Below are positions 26,903 to 36,052 of a stretch of 64,000 bases of DNA, piece after piece. A program made the translations under genes and the position numbers. The DNA is from Cronobacter turicensis z3032 (GTDB lineage: Bacteria; Pseudomonadota; Gammaproteobacteria; Enterobacterales; Enterobacteriaceae): NCBI GenBank assembly GCA_000027065.2, contig FN543093.2:3662074-3726073 (forward strand). The letters run 5' to 3'. The notes under the pieces are model-generated. The model saw only the letters and a list, made by a program, of their open reading frames with translations. It was not told the DNA's origin and ran no database searches. The first letter of the stretch is position 1, and each line of letters begins with the position of its first letter.

Positions 26903-27946
26903 ATGAAGGACATGGAACTGAGCCAACGCAAGAACGATCATCTGGATATCGTGCTGCACCCGGAGCGGGCTAAACAGACTGTTCGCACCGGCTTTGAACA
27001 GTGGCGCTTCGAGCACTGCGCGCTACCGGAGCTCTCGCTCGACGACATCGATCTCAGCACTCGCCTGTTTGGCCGCGCGATGAAAGCGCCGCTCCTGATT
27101 AGCTCCATGACCGGCGGCGCGCGGCGCGCGAGCGATATTAACCGGCATCTCGCCGAAGCGGCGCAAACGCTGGGGCTGGCGATGGGCGTCGGCTCGCAAC
27201 GCGTGGCGCTGGAGAGCGAAGATAACTGGGGGCTGACGGGAGAGCTGCGCCAGTACGCGCCGGATATCCCGCTGCTGGCTAATCTCGGGGCCGCGCAGAT
27301 AGGCAGCCTCCAGGGACTCGATTACGCCCGGCGCGCCGTCGATATGGTGGAGGCGGATGCGCTCATTATTCATCTCAATCCGTTGCAGGAGGCGCTCCAG
27401 ACCGGCGGCGATCGCGACTGGCGTGGCGTGCTGGCGGCGATTGAACGCGTCGTAAACGCCCTGCCCGTGCCGGTGGTGGTGAAAGAAGTCGGCGCCGGGC
27501 TCTCGGTGCCGGTAGCGCGCCAGCTTAAAGAGGCGGGCGTCGCGATGCTGGATGTGGCAGGCGCAGGCGGCACCAGCTGGGCCGCGGTCGAAGGCGAACG
27601 CGCCGCCAGCACGCATGCGCGCAACGTGGCGATGGCCTTCGCCGACTGGGGCATTCCCACCGCCCAGGCGCTGCGCCAGATACATCAGGCGTTTCCGTCA
27701 ATGCCGCTTATCGCCTCCGGCGGTATTCGCGACGGCATCGATGCCGCCAAAGCGCTCGCCATGGGCGCGACCCTGGTCGGCCAGGCCGCGGCGGTGCTCG
27801 GCAGCGCGACGACGTCCACCAGCGCCGTACTGGATCATTTCGCGGTGGTGATTGAGCAGTTGCGGGTCGCCTGTTTCTGTACCGGCAGCGCCAGCCTCAG
27901 CGCGCTGCGGGAAGCACGGCTGGTGCGCGCCGGGGATGAGGAATGA
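26903..27946 (+). CDS. idi: Type 2 isopentenyl-diphosphate delta-isomerase (FMN-dependent)
   Basis: The enzyme interconverts IPP and DMAPP, feeding CrtE. The 347-residue protein is the FMN/NADPH type 2 form, unlike the type 1 enzyme of E. coli. Signature segments are RKNDHLDIVL at the N-terminus, LLISSMTGG, GVGSQRVAL, HLNPLQEALQ, VVVKEVGAGLS and IASGGIRDGIDAAKALAMGA, which together make the TIM-barrel flavin site. GGAG precedes ATG 26903. Its last four bases overlap crtX (ATGA), so the two are translationally coupled. Confidence 0.95.
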   Translation: MKDMELSQRKNDHLDIVLHPERAKQTVRTGFEQWRFEHCALPELSLDDIDLSTRLFGRAMKAPLLISSMTGGARRASDINRHLAEAAQTLGLAMGVGSQRVALESEDNWGLTGELRQYAPDIPLLANLGAAQIGSLQGLDYARRAVDMVEADALIIHLNPLQEALQTGGDRDWRGVLAAIERVVNALPVPVVVKEVGAGLSVPVARQLKEAGVAMLDVAGAGGTSWAAVEGERAASTHARNVAMAFADWGIPTAQALRQIHQAFPSMPLIASGGIRDGIDAAKALAMGATLVGQAAAVLGSATTSTSAVLDHFAVVIEQLRVACFCTGSASLSALREARLVRAGDEE

Positions 27947-29217
27947 GCCACTACGCCGTCATCACGCCGCCGCTATACAGTCACGTTCATGCCATGCAGG
28001 CGCTCGCGCAGGCGCTTATCGCGCGCGGGCACCGCATCACTTTTATTCAGCAGGCCGAGGCCCGCACGCTGCTTGACGATCCGCGCATCGGCTTTTACCC
28101 GGTGGGCGAAGCGAGCCATCCGCCCGGCAGCCTCGCCCGCACCTTACGCCTGACCGCCCATCCCGGCGGCCCGGCCATCTTAAGCCTGATTAACGATCTG
28201 GCGCGCACCACCGACATGCTGTGCCGGGAACTGCCCGACGCGCTGACGCGCCTTGGCGTGGATGGGCTAATCGTCGATCAGATGGAAGCGGCAGGCGGTA
28301 TCGTCGCCGACGCGCTGGGGCTGCCGTTCGTCTCGGTCGCCTGCGCCCTGCCGGTCAACCGCGAGGCGGGCCTGCCGTTGCCGGTGATGCCGTTTCGTTA
28401 TGCGCAAACCCCGCGCGCCCGCAAAATTTATCAGACCAGCCAGCAGGTGCACGACTGGCTGATGGGGCGTCAGGGTAAAGTGATTGCCCACCACGCTCAG
28501 CGCTTTGGGCTGTCGCCCCGCCGCGGCCTGCATGACTGCCTCTCGCCGCTGGCGCAAATCAGCCAGACGCTCAGCGCGCTTGATTTCCCGCGCCACGCGC
28601 CGCCGCCCTGCTTTCACGCGGTCGGCCCGCTGCGCCCCCCGCTGCCGCCGGTAGCGGAAACGGCGCAGGATACGGCGCGCCCGCGCGTATTCGCCTCGCT
28701 CGGCACGTTACAGGGGCATCGTTACGGGCTGTTCCGCACCATCGCCCGCGCCTGCCGCGACGCGGATGTCGAGCTGCTGGTCGCGCACTGCGGCGGTCTG
28801 AATGACGCCCAGGCGAAAGCGCTGACGGCCAGCGGCGCCACGCAGGTGACCGCATTTACCGATCAGCCGCTGGCGCTCAGCCAGTCGCAGGCGGTTATTA
28901 CTCACGGCGGGCTGAATACGGTGATGGACGCCATCGCCAGCGCCACGCCGCTGCTAGTGGTGCCGCTGGCGTTCGACCAGCCCGGCGTGGCGGCACGGGT
29001 AGAGCACTGCGGCATCGGGCAGCGCGTCTCGCGCTTCGCCGGACGCCATACTTTTGCCCGCAAGCTGAAAACGCTGCTTGGCGATACCAACGCCCGCACG
29101 CGCCTTGCCGCCATGCAGCGCGCGCTGGCGCAGGCGGGCGGCGCCGTCCGCGCGGCGCAGATTACCGAACAGGCGCTGGACGAACGCCGCCCTGTTTTCG
29201 CGCAGGCGCCCTCATGA
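27943..29217 (+). CDS. crtX: Zeaxanthin glucosyltransferase CrtX
   Basis: CrtX adds glucose from UDP-glucose to the hydroxyls of zeaxanthin, giving the polar yellow pigment. The 424-residue GT1-family protein has an N-terminal acceptor domain (HYAVITPPLYSHVHAMQALAQ) and a C-terminal donor domain with the nucleotide-sugar signature ITHGGLNTVMDAIA and VPLAFDQPGVAARVE. It overlaps idi by 4 bp and crtY by 4 bp. Confidence 0.94.
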   Translation: MSHYAVITPPLYSHVHAMQALAQALIARGHRITFIQQAEARTLLDDPRIGFYPVGEASHPPGSLARTLRLTAHPGGPAILSLINDLARTTDMLCRELPDALTRLGVDGLIVDQMEAAGGIVADALGLPFVSVACALPVNREAGLPLPVMPFRYAQTPRARKIYQTSQQVHDWLMGRQGKVIAHHAQRFGLSPRRGLHDCLSPLAQISQTLSALDFPRHAPPPCFHAVGPLRPPLPPVAETAQDTARPRVFASLGTLQGHRYGLFRTIARACRDADVELLVAHCGGLNDAQAKALTASGATQVTAFTDQPLALSQSQAVITHGGLNTVMDAIASATPLLVVPLAFDQPGVAARVEHCGIGQRVSRFAGRHTFARKLKTLLGDTNARTRLAAMQRALAQAGGAVRAAQITEQALDERRPVFAQAPS

Positions 29218-30389
29218 CGACGCAATGGGATCTGATTCTGGCGGGCGGCGGTCTGGCAAACGGGCTTATCGCCCTGCGCCTGCGCGCGCTGCAACCGGCG
29301 CTCAACGTGCTCTTACTGGAGGGGGGCGACGCGCCCGGCGGCAATCACACCTGGTCATTTCACGGGGCGGATCTCTCGGCCGAACAGCACGCCTGGCTCA
29401 CACCGCTGGTGGCGCACCGCTGGGATGGCTACGAGGTGCGCTTCCCGGCGCTGACGCGCACGCTCGATGGCGGCTACTACAGCATTACGTCTGAGCGTTT
29501 CGCTCAGGTATTGCAGGAGACGCTGGGCGAGCGCCTCTGGCGCAACGCGCCGGTGGCAAGCCTGACGCCGCAACGCGTGACGCTTAGCGACGGGCGCACG
29601 CTGCACGCACGCGCGGTTATCGATGGCCGCGGCTGGCAGGCCAGCCCGCATCTCACCGTCGGCCAGCAGGCGTTTCTCGGCCAGCAGTGGCAGCTTGCCG
29701 CGCCCCACGGCCTGACGCGCCCTGTCCTGATGGACGCCACCGTGGCGCAGCAGGGCGGCTACCGGTTTGTATACACGCTGCCGCTCACGCCCGATTCCTT
29801 ATTGATAGAAGACACCCACTACATCGACAACGCCACGCTCGATCCCGACCGCGCGCGGGAAAATATCGCCAGTTATGCGCGAGCGCAGGGCTGGCGGCTT
29901 GCGACCCTTGAGCGTGAGGAGCGCGGCAACCTGCCGATTACGCTCACCGGCGCGCCGCAGGCGTTCTGGCGCGAGGCGCAGGGTGTGCCACGCGCTGGCC
30001 TGCGCGCCGGACTGTTTCACGCGACGACCGGCTATTCGCTGCCCCACGCGGCAACGCTTGCCGACCTTATCGCCGCACAGCCGCCTGCGTCGTCAGCGGC
30101 GCTGTATGGGCTTACGGCAGATTACGCGCAGCGCCAGTGGCGGCGTCAGCGCTTTTTCCGGCTGCTGAACCGGATGCTGTTTCTGGCCGGAAAACCGGAC
30201 CGACGCTGGCAGGTGATGCAGCGCTTTTATGGACTGAATGCGGGGCTTATCGCCCGGTTTTACGCCGGACGACTGACCCCAATGGATATGGCGCGACTGC
30301 TGACAGGCAAACCCCCGGTACCGGTGGGCGAAGCCATGCAGGCCGTGCTAAAGCAAACTCCCCGGCTGCGAGCTTTTCATCATGACTAA
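29214..30389 (+). CDS. crtY: Lycopene beta-cyclase CrtY
   Basis: CrtY closes the two beta rings of lycopene to give beta-carotene. The 391-residue bacterial-type cyclase has an N-terminal dinucleotide site (LILAGGGLANGLIALRL), the block GGNHTWSFH, and the C-terminal FYGLNAGLIARFYAGRLT typical of the CrtY family. It overlaps crtX by 4 bp and crtI by 8 bp. Confidence 0.94.
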   Translation: MTTQWDLILAGGGLANGLIALRLRALQPALNVLLLEGGDAPGGNHTWSFHGADLSAEQHAWLTPLVAHRWDGYEVRFPALTRTLDGGYYSITSERFAQVLQETLGERLWRNAPVASLTPQRVTLSDGRTLHARAVIDGRGWQASPHLTVGQQAFLGQQWQLAAPHGLTRPVLMDATVAQQGGYRFVYTLPLTPDSLLIEDTHYIDNATLDPDRARENIASYARAQGWRLATLEREERGNLPITLTGAPQAFWREAQGVPRAGLRAGLFHATTGYSLPHAATLADLIAAQPPASSAALYGLTADYAQRQWRRQRFFRLLNRMLFLAGKPDRRWQVMQRFYGLNAGLIARFYAGRLTPMDMARLLTGKPPVPVGEAMQAVLKQTPRLRAFHHD

Positions 30390-31860
30390 AACTGTTGTTA
30401 TCGGGTCCGGCTTTGGCGGCCTGGCCCTGGCTATCCGCTTACAGGCGGCGGGCGTGCCCACCTTATTGCTGGAACAGCGCGATAAACCCGGCGGCCGAGC
30501 GTATGTCTATGAGGATCAGGGGTTTACTTTTGACGCCGGTCCGACGGTTATCACCGATCCCTCGGCTATAGAAGAGCTGTTCACGCTTGCCGGTAAAAAC
30601 ATCGCCGATTATGTCGATCTTTTACCCGTCACGCCGTTTTACCGCCTGTGCTGGGAGAACGGCCAGGTCTTTAACTACGACAACGATCAGGCGAGCCTTG
30701 AAGCGCAAATCGCCCGCTTTAACCCGCGCGACGTCGAAGGCTATCGCCAGTTCCTGGCATATTCACAGGCGGTCTTTAAAGAAGGCTATCTGAAGCTTGG
30801 CGCGGTGCCGTTCCTCTCGTTTCGCGATATGTTGCGCGCGGGGCCGCAGCTGGCGCGCCTTCAGGCCTGGCGCAGCGTCTACGGCATGGTGTCGAAATTT
30901 ATCCAGGACGATCATCTGCGCCAGGCGTTCTCTTTTCATTCGCTGCTGGTGGGCGGCAATCCGTTCGCGACATCGTCTATCTATACGCTGATCCACGCGC
31001 TGGAGCGCCAGTGGGGCGTCTGGTTCGCCCGCGGCGGCACCGGCGCGCTGGTGCAGGGGCTGGTGAAGCTGTTTACCGATCTGGGCGGCGAAATCGAACT
31101 TAACGCCAAAGTCACGCGCCTCGACACCCAGGGCGATAAAATCAGCGGCGTGACGCTCGCCGACGGGCGACACATCCCCGCGCGCGCCGTGGCGTCGAAT
31201 GCCGACGTGGTGCACACCTATAGCCATTTGCTGGGCCACCACCCGCGCGGCGTCGCGCAGGCGGCCTCGCTGCGCCGTAAGCGCATGAGCAACTCGCTGT
31301 TTGTGCTCTATTTCGGGCTTAATCACCACCACAGCCAGCTGGCGCACCACACCGTCTGCTTCGGGCCGCGCTACAAAGAACTGATCGAAGATATCTTCAA
31401 ACGCGATTCACTCGCAGACGACTTCTCGCTCTATCTGCACGCGCCGTGCGTCACCGATCCGTCTCTGGCCCCGCCAGGCTGCGGCAGCTATTACGTGCTC
31501 GCGCCAGTGCCGCACCTCGGCACCGCGAACCTGAACTGGGATGTCGAAGGCCCGCGCCTGCGCGATCGGATTTTCGACTACCTGGAGCAGCACTACATGC
31601 CAGGCCTTCGCGATCAACTGGTGACGCACCGCATGTTCACGCCGTTCGATTTCCGCGACCAGCTCGGCGCCTATCATGGCTCGGCGTTTTCGGTGGAGCC
31701 TATCCTCACCCAGAGCGCCTGGTTCCGCCCGCATAACCGCGACGGTCGTATCGATAACCTCTATTTAGTCGGCGCGGGCACTCACCCCGGCGCGGGCATT
31801 CCGGGGGTTATCGGCTCGGCGAAGGCCACCGCCGGGCTGATGCTGGAGGGGCATGCATGA
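30382..31860 (+). CDS. crtI: Phytoene desaturase CrtI
   Basis: CrtI carries out the four desaturations of phytoene to all-trans lycopene. The 492-residue FAD enzyme has the N-terminal Rossmann motif VIGSGFGGLALAIRLQ with the PGGRAYV block, DAGPTVITDPSAIEELF, FSFHSLLVGGNPF, and the C-terminal bacterial phytoene dehydrogenase signature around LYLVGAGTHPGAGIPGVIGS. It overlaps crtY by 8 bp and crtB by 4 bp. Confidence 0.96.
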   Translation: MTKTVVIGSGFGGLALAIRLQAAGVPTLLLEQRDKPGGRAYVYEDQGFTFDAGPTVITDPSAIEELFTLAGKNIADYVDLLPVTPFYRLCWENGQVFNYDNDQASLEAQIARFNPRDVEGYRQFLAYSQAVFKEGYLKLGAVPFLSFRDMLRAGPQLARLQAWRSVYGMVSKFIQDDHLRQAFSFHSLLVGGNPFATSSIYTLIHALERQWGVWFARGGTGALVQGLVKLFTDLGGEIELNAKVTRLDTQGDKISGVTLADGRHIPARAVASNADVVHTYSHLLGHHPRGVAQAASLRRKRMSNSLFVLYFGLNHHHSQLAHHTVCFGPRYKELIEDIFKRDSLADDFSLYLHAPCVTDPSLAPPGCGSYYVLAPVPHLGTANLNWDVEGPRLRDRIFDYLEQHYMPGLRDQLVTHRMFTPFDFRDQLGAYHGSAFSVEPILTQSAWFRPHNRDGRIDNLYLVGAGTHPGAGIPGVIGSAKATAGLMLEGHA

Positions 31861-32828
31861 GTGACAAACCGCTGCTGACGCACGCGACTGAAACCATCGA
31901 AGCAGGCTCGAAAAGCTTTGCCACCGCCTCGAAACTGTTCGATGCGAAAACCCGGCGCAGCGCGCTGATGCTCTACGCCTGGTGCCGCCACTGCGATGAC
32001 GTCACCGACGGCCAGACGCTCGGTTTTAAGGCGACGGATGCGCCCACCGACACCCCACAGGCGCGCATCGCCCTGCTGCGCGCATTGACGCTTGAAGCTT
32101 ACGCGGGCAAACCGATGCGCGAGCCGAATTTCGCGGCGTTTCAGGAAGTTGCGCTGGAACATCAGATCCCGCCCGCGCTGGCGCTCGATCATCTGGAAGG
32201 CTTCGCGATGGACGTGCGCGACGAGCGCTATCACACCTTTGATGACACGCTGCGCTACTGCTATCACGTGGCGGGCGTGGTGGGGCTGATGATGGCGCGC
32301 GTGATGGGCGTGCGCGATGAGGCCGTGCTGGATCGCGCCTGCGATCTGGGCCTCGCGTTTCAGCTCACCAACATTGCGCGGGATATTGTCGAGGATGCCG
32401 CCATCGGGCGCTGTTATCTGCCTGAAGCGTGGCTTAAAGAGGAAGGACTGCGCGCTGACACGCTGGCAGACCGCGCGCGCCGCCCGGCGCTGGCGCGTCT
32501 CGCCGCGCGGCTGGTGGAGGAAGCGGAGCCGTATTACGCCTCGGCGCGGGCCGGGCTTGCCGGACTGCCGCTGCGCAGCGCCTGGGCTATCGCCACCGCG
32601 CATGGGGTCTACCGGGAGATCGGCGTGAAGGTGAAACGCGCGGGCGTCAACGCGTGGGATAAGCGTCAGGGCACCAGCAAGGCCGAGAAACTGGCCCTGC
32701 TGGCGAAAGGCGCCGCAATGGCCGTCAGCTCTCGCGGCGCGGCGTCGTCGCCTCGTCCTTCGGCGCTCTGGCAGCGGCCGCACGCGCAGGACGACCATTA
32801 CGCTCACGCAACACCGCCTGCAGCTTAG
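31857..32828 (+). CDS. crtB: Phytoene synthase CrtB
   Basis: CrtB condenses two GGPP head-to-head to phytoene. The 323-residue protein contains both aspartate-rich motifs: YAWCRHCDDVTDG near residue 38 and QLTNIARDIVEDA near residue 170. It is slightly longer than Pantoea CrtB (about 309) because of a divergent Ala/Pro/Ser-rich tail. That tail is encoded on the same DNA as the C-terminus of crtZ on the other strand (104 bp shared), which may explain its low-complexity composition. Confidence 0.95.
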   Translation: MSDKPLLTHATETIEAGSKSFATASKLFDAKTRRSALMLYAWCRHCDDVTDGQTLGFKATDAPTDTPQARIALLRALTLEAYAGKPMREPNFAAFQEVALEHQIPPALALDHLEGFAMDVRDERYHTFDDTLRYCYHVAGVVGLMMARVMGVRDEAVLDRACDLGLAFQLTNIARDIVEDAAIGRCYLPEAWLKEEGLRADTLADRARRPALARLAARLVEEAEPYYASARAGLAGLPLRSAWAIATAHGVYREIGVKVKRAGVNAWDKRQGTSKAEKLALLAKGAAMAVSSRGAASSPRPSALWQRPHAQDDHYAHATPPAA

Positions 32829-33258
32829 CCACCGGCGGCGCGTAGAGAAAACCAAAGGAGACGCAGCCTTCGCGACCGCGCACCGCGTGATGCAGCCGGT
32901 GCGCCAGATAGAGCCGCTTCAGGTAACCCCGGCGCGGCACGTAGCGAAACGGCCAGCGCTGGTGAACCAGCCCGTCATGCACAATAAAGTAAAGCGCGCC
33001 GTAAAGCGTCATCCCGGCGCCAATCCACTGTAGCGGCCAGCGCCCGCCTGCGCCAAGCGCGATAAGCAAAATCGCCACGCCGGCAAACACCACCGCATAA
33101 AGATCGTTGACTTCAAACCACCCTTTGCGCGGCGAATGGTGGGAAAGGTGCCAGCCCCAACCCCAGCCATGCATCACATATTTGTGCGTCAGCGCCGCCG
33201 CCACTTCCATCGCCGCGACCGTCAGCAACACGATCGCCACGTTATACAGCACAATCAT
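32725..33258 (-). CDS. crtZ: Beta-carotene hydroxylase CrtZ
   Basis: CrtZ 3-hydroxylates the beta rings of beta-carotene to zeaxanthin. The 177-residue membrane di-iron enzyme has the three His clusters of the fatty-acid-hydroxylase-like family: HKYVMH (Hx4H), HLSHH (Hx2HH) and HRLHH (Hx2HH), plus HDGLVH between them. AGGAGAG precedes the ATG at 33256-33258. The gene converges on crtB and overlaps it by 104 bp, so it must have its own promoter in the 33259-33434 gap. Confidence 0.95.
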   Translation of the reverse strand: MIVLYNVAIVLLTVAAMEVAAALTHKYVMHGWGWGWHLSHHSPRKGWFEVNDLYAVVFAGVAILLIALGAGGRWPLQWIGAGMTLYGALYFIVHDGLVHQRWPFRYVPRRGYLKRLYLAHRLHHAVRGREGCVSFGFLYAPPVAKLQAVLRERNGRPARAAAARAPKDEATTPRRES

Positions 33259-33390
33259 AATCTCTCCTGGGCCCGGTTGAAGGGAACGTCCTGTTGCCGG
33301 GAAACGTAAGCGCTATTCGCGCCGCAACCCAGAGAGTATAGCAACCCAGGCGGCGATGTCGGGGTTTCGCCGCCCCAGGCCCGAAGAATA

Positions 33391-33412
33391 AAAAACCCCG
33401 GCAAGCCGGGGT
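33391..33412 (-). terminator. Terminator of the chemoreceptor gene
   Basis: CCCCGGC (33396-33402) and GCCGGGG (33405-33411) form a hairpin; on the minus strand it is followed by a run of five or more T. It ends the MCP transcript before the crtZ promoter. Confidence 0.85.
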
Positions 33413-33434
33413 TAATGTGTGCCTGGGTTGACGC

Positions 33435-35381
33435 TTAAAAGTGTTCCCAGTCGCCCTGGGCGCCTGCCACGGCGAGCGCTTTGGGCGCAGGCGCAGTCAT
33501 GACGACAGGGGCGGCGGCGGGCGCCGAAGGGCGCGGCGCGGCGGTGCCGACGTTAAAGATGGCGACCATCTGCTCCAGTTCGCGCGCCTGCTCTTCGAGC
33601 GACGAGGCTGCCGCGGACGACTCCTCCACCAGCGCGGCGTTCTGCTGGGTCGTGGTGTCCATTTCCGACATCGCCTGGCCAATCTGGGCGATGCCGCGGC
33701 TCTGTTCCGTACAGGCGCGGGCAATCTCATCCATAATCTCACGCACCTGGGCGACGGAGCCGACGATATCTTCCATCGCCTCGCCCGCGCTCGCTACCAG
33801 CTGAGCGCCGTTTTCAACGCGCTGGTTCGCTTCAGTGATAAGCGCGCCAATCTCTTTGGCGGCCGTGGCGCTGCGGCTTGCCAGCGTGCGGACTTCACCC
33901 GCCACTACGGCAAACCCGCGGCCCTGCTCGCCAGCGCGCGCGGCTTCCACGGCGGCGTTCAGCGCCAGGATGTTGGTCTGGAACGCGATACCGTTAATGA
34001 CGCTGATGATATCGGCGATTTTCCCGGAGCTTGCCTGAATATTACGCATCGTCTCGACCACTTCGTTCACGACTTTCCCGCCGCGATCGGCGTTGGAGGA
34101 AGCCTGCGCCGCCAGCTGGCTCGCCTGCTGGGCGTTACCGGCGGTTTCTTTCACGGTCGAGGTCAGTTCTTCCATGCTCGCGGCGGTCTGTACCACAGCG
34201 GCGGACTGTTCTTCGGTGCGCGATGAGAGATCGATATTCCCGGCGGCGATTTCCGACGACGCGCGCGAAACGTTATCCACGCCGTGACGCACGCGGGTAA
34301 TGATGCTCTTCAGGCTGTCGTTCATGGTGCCGACCGCCTGCATCAGCAGGCCCGGTTCGTCGCGGCGCAGCGAAGAGACGGTCACGGTCAGATCGCCCTG
34401 CGCGATGCGGTTCGCCACATCTAACGTTTCACGCAGCGGGCGAGTGATATTACGGGTAATGAAGGCGGCAACCAGCAGGCCAAACAGGACGCCTGCCAGC
34501 GTGCCGCCGAGCATCAGCGTTTCGACATGGGTAATGGATTTCGCCATGCGCATTTTACGAAACTCGTGGAAGTCGCTGACTGTTTCGTTCAACTGACTGG
34601 CGGCAGCGCTAAGCGCGGTCGACTGCGCCTGCTGTTCGCCAAACGCTGAAACAAACAGCGCGGCGCTGCTGTGCAGCATACGGGTCTGATCGGCAAGGGC
34701 GGAAAGCCACGGAAGCGGCGTATCCCGGGTGCTGGCGCCAAGCAGCGAGGCAGTCGCGTCGATGCCGGTCAGAAGGTCGTTGAGTTGATTCAGCGTTTCA
34801 CGGTCACCGCGGCTAACCAGCGCGTCGACGGCGCTCTGCACCTGCTGCGCTTTCGCGGCGAGACGGGCGGCCAGCATGGCGGCCTGCGGGCTGGCGTCAG
34901 CCTGCTCGCTGTACATCGATGCCTGGTCGATAAAATGCGACGGCCACTGTTCATGCAGATCGGCGGCCAGCGTATTGCGCTGGCGCAGCGTTTGAATATA
35001 TCTATCGCGTACTGTCAGATAGCTTTGCAGGTTCGTCTGCATGGCGGCAAACCGGGTGCGGCCTTCAGTATCCATATTAAATAGCGACAGCGAAGCGAGC
35101 TGTGATTCTACCTGACGCAGCGCATTCGCATTCAGCTCGGCATATTTTTCTTCACTGGTCAGCTGGAACAGCGTGCGGTTAATTCGCGCTTCGTTCAGGG
35201 CAGTCACGATACTGACGGTGAGCGTTTCCTTACGGGCGTTTTCATCCACCTGGCGGAAACCATAAATCCCGGCGCCAGCAATCAGCAGCATAATGCACAA
35301 CACAATAATAAAACCCGACGTCAGTTTTTTGCCGACGCTGAGGTTATTCACTTTCTCGCCAAACGACGTCACTAAAGCCAT
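33435..35381 (-). CDS. Methyl-accepting chemotaxis protein (orphan chemoreceptor)
   Basis: The 648-residue receptor has a first membrane helix (about residues 20-40), a large periplasmic helical sensor of roughly 250 residues (longer than the four-helix Tsr/Tar domain, compatible with a helical bimodular type), a second helix (LMLGGTLAGVLFGLLVAAFI), a HAMP domain and a signalling domain with the hairpin tip GIAFQTNILALNAAVEAARAG. It ends DWEHF, close to the NWETF pentapeptide that tethers CheR and CheB. I start at MALVTSFGEKVNNL (ATG 35379-35381), which has GGTGA upstream. The ligand cannot be told from sequence alone. No che or fli gene is nearby. Confidence 0.88.
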   Translation of the reverse strand: MALVTSFGEKVNNLSVGKKLTSGFIIVLCIMLLIAGAGIYGFRQVDENARKETLTVSIVTALNEARINRTLFQLTSEEKYAELNANALRQVESQLASLSLFNMDTEGRTRFAAMQTNLQSYLTVRDRYIQTLRQRNTLAADLHEQWPSHFIDQASMYSEQADASPQAAMLAARLAAKAQQVQSAVDALVSRGDRETLNQLNDLLTGIDATASLLGASTRDTPLPWLSALADQTRMLHSSAALFVSAFGEQQAQSTALSAAASQLNETVSDFHEFRKMRMAKSITHVETLMLGGTLAGVLFGLLVAAFITRNITRPLRETLDVANRIAQGDLTVTVSSLRRDEPGLLMQAVGTMNDSLKSIITRVRHGVDNVSRASSEIAAGNIDLSSRTEEQSAAVVQTAASMEELTSTVKETAGNAQQASQLAAQASSNADRGGKVVNEVVETMRNIQASSGKIADIISVINGIAFQTNILALNAAVEAARAGEQGRGFAVVAGEVRTLASRSATAAKEIGALITEANQRVENGAQLVASAGEAMEDIVGSVAQVREIMDEIARACTEQSRGIAQIGQAMSEMDTTTQQNAALVEESSAAASSLEEQARELEQMVAIFNVGTAAPRPSAPAAAPVVMTAPAPKALAVAGAQGDWEHF

Positions 35382-35424
35382 TGCATTCACCATCACATTA
35401 AAATGATAAAAATTGTTTAACTGT

Positions 35425-35452
35425 TTATCGTCAGTGAAAGAATGATCCTTTA
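35425..35452 (-). promoter_or_regulatory. Possible FliA (sigma 28) promoter of the chemoreceptor
   Basis: On the minus strand TAAA (35449-35452) and GACGATAA (35425-35432) resemble the sigma-28 elements TAAA and GCCGATAA, with a 16-base spacer instead of the usual 15. It lies about 44 bases before the start codon, and flagellar-class expression is expected for a chemoreceptor. Confidence 0.5.
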
Positions 35453-36052
35453 GCGAAGGGCCTCTCAAAACCCCATTCAAAAAAATTCAACGACTTTTAC
35501 TGGCCGTATAAATTAAACGCAACGAAACGGCTAAATATATGTTAATAAAAATAGGTTCTCCCGCTCAATAAATTGCAAAAGTAGGCACTTAAGCGCAATT
35601 ACTTTTCAGTAATCTCCACCTTTTCCTTTTTCCTTTTAACGCAAATTTTTGTTGCAGGCGCAGCGCAGTTTCCGACGGACTTTTTAATATTCTGATAATG
35701 CACACATTTTATTTTTTGAAATTTTTAAACCAGAGTGTCAATTAGTTTAGTGCCGCTAAATAGCAGTTTAACAGCATTTAACTTAGTCACTATTTTCACG
35801 AAAAATACGAGGTGGCGGAATAATTCACTCACGTTGATGGTGATACGGGTATCACACCTAAAAAGTGAAAAACAGGTAAAAATATATCATGTATCATTGT
35901 TAAGCCTGAGCGAATAATTCCCGTCTGAAACCAGTTTACTTTTTGGTGGTGTCGCAGGCTGTGCACAGTGAGTCTGTCGCGGCGCCCGTTCCACGAATAA
36001 AAAGCGCGGGCGCTACGGACGCCTAGACCCGCGCAAACCTTAGCGTCTCGCC
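35453..36052. other. Gene-free AT-rich gap
   Basis: About 600 bases between the chemoreceptor and the NADP oxidoreductase. The stretch to about 35930 is clearly richer in A and T than the neighbours and has only short, unconvincing open frames; the remainder is GC-rich. I see no tRNA, strong hairpin or recognisable gene. Confidence 0.6.

Noticed and set aside
35735..35917. 60-codon open frame in the AT-rich gap
   Set aside because: No good ribosome site and no recognisable pattern; short frames are expected by chance in AT-rich DNA.
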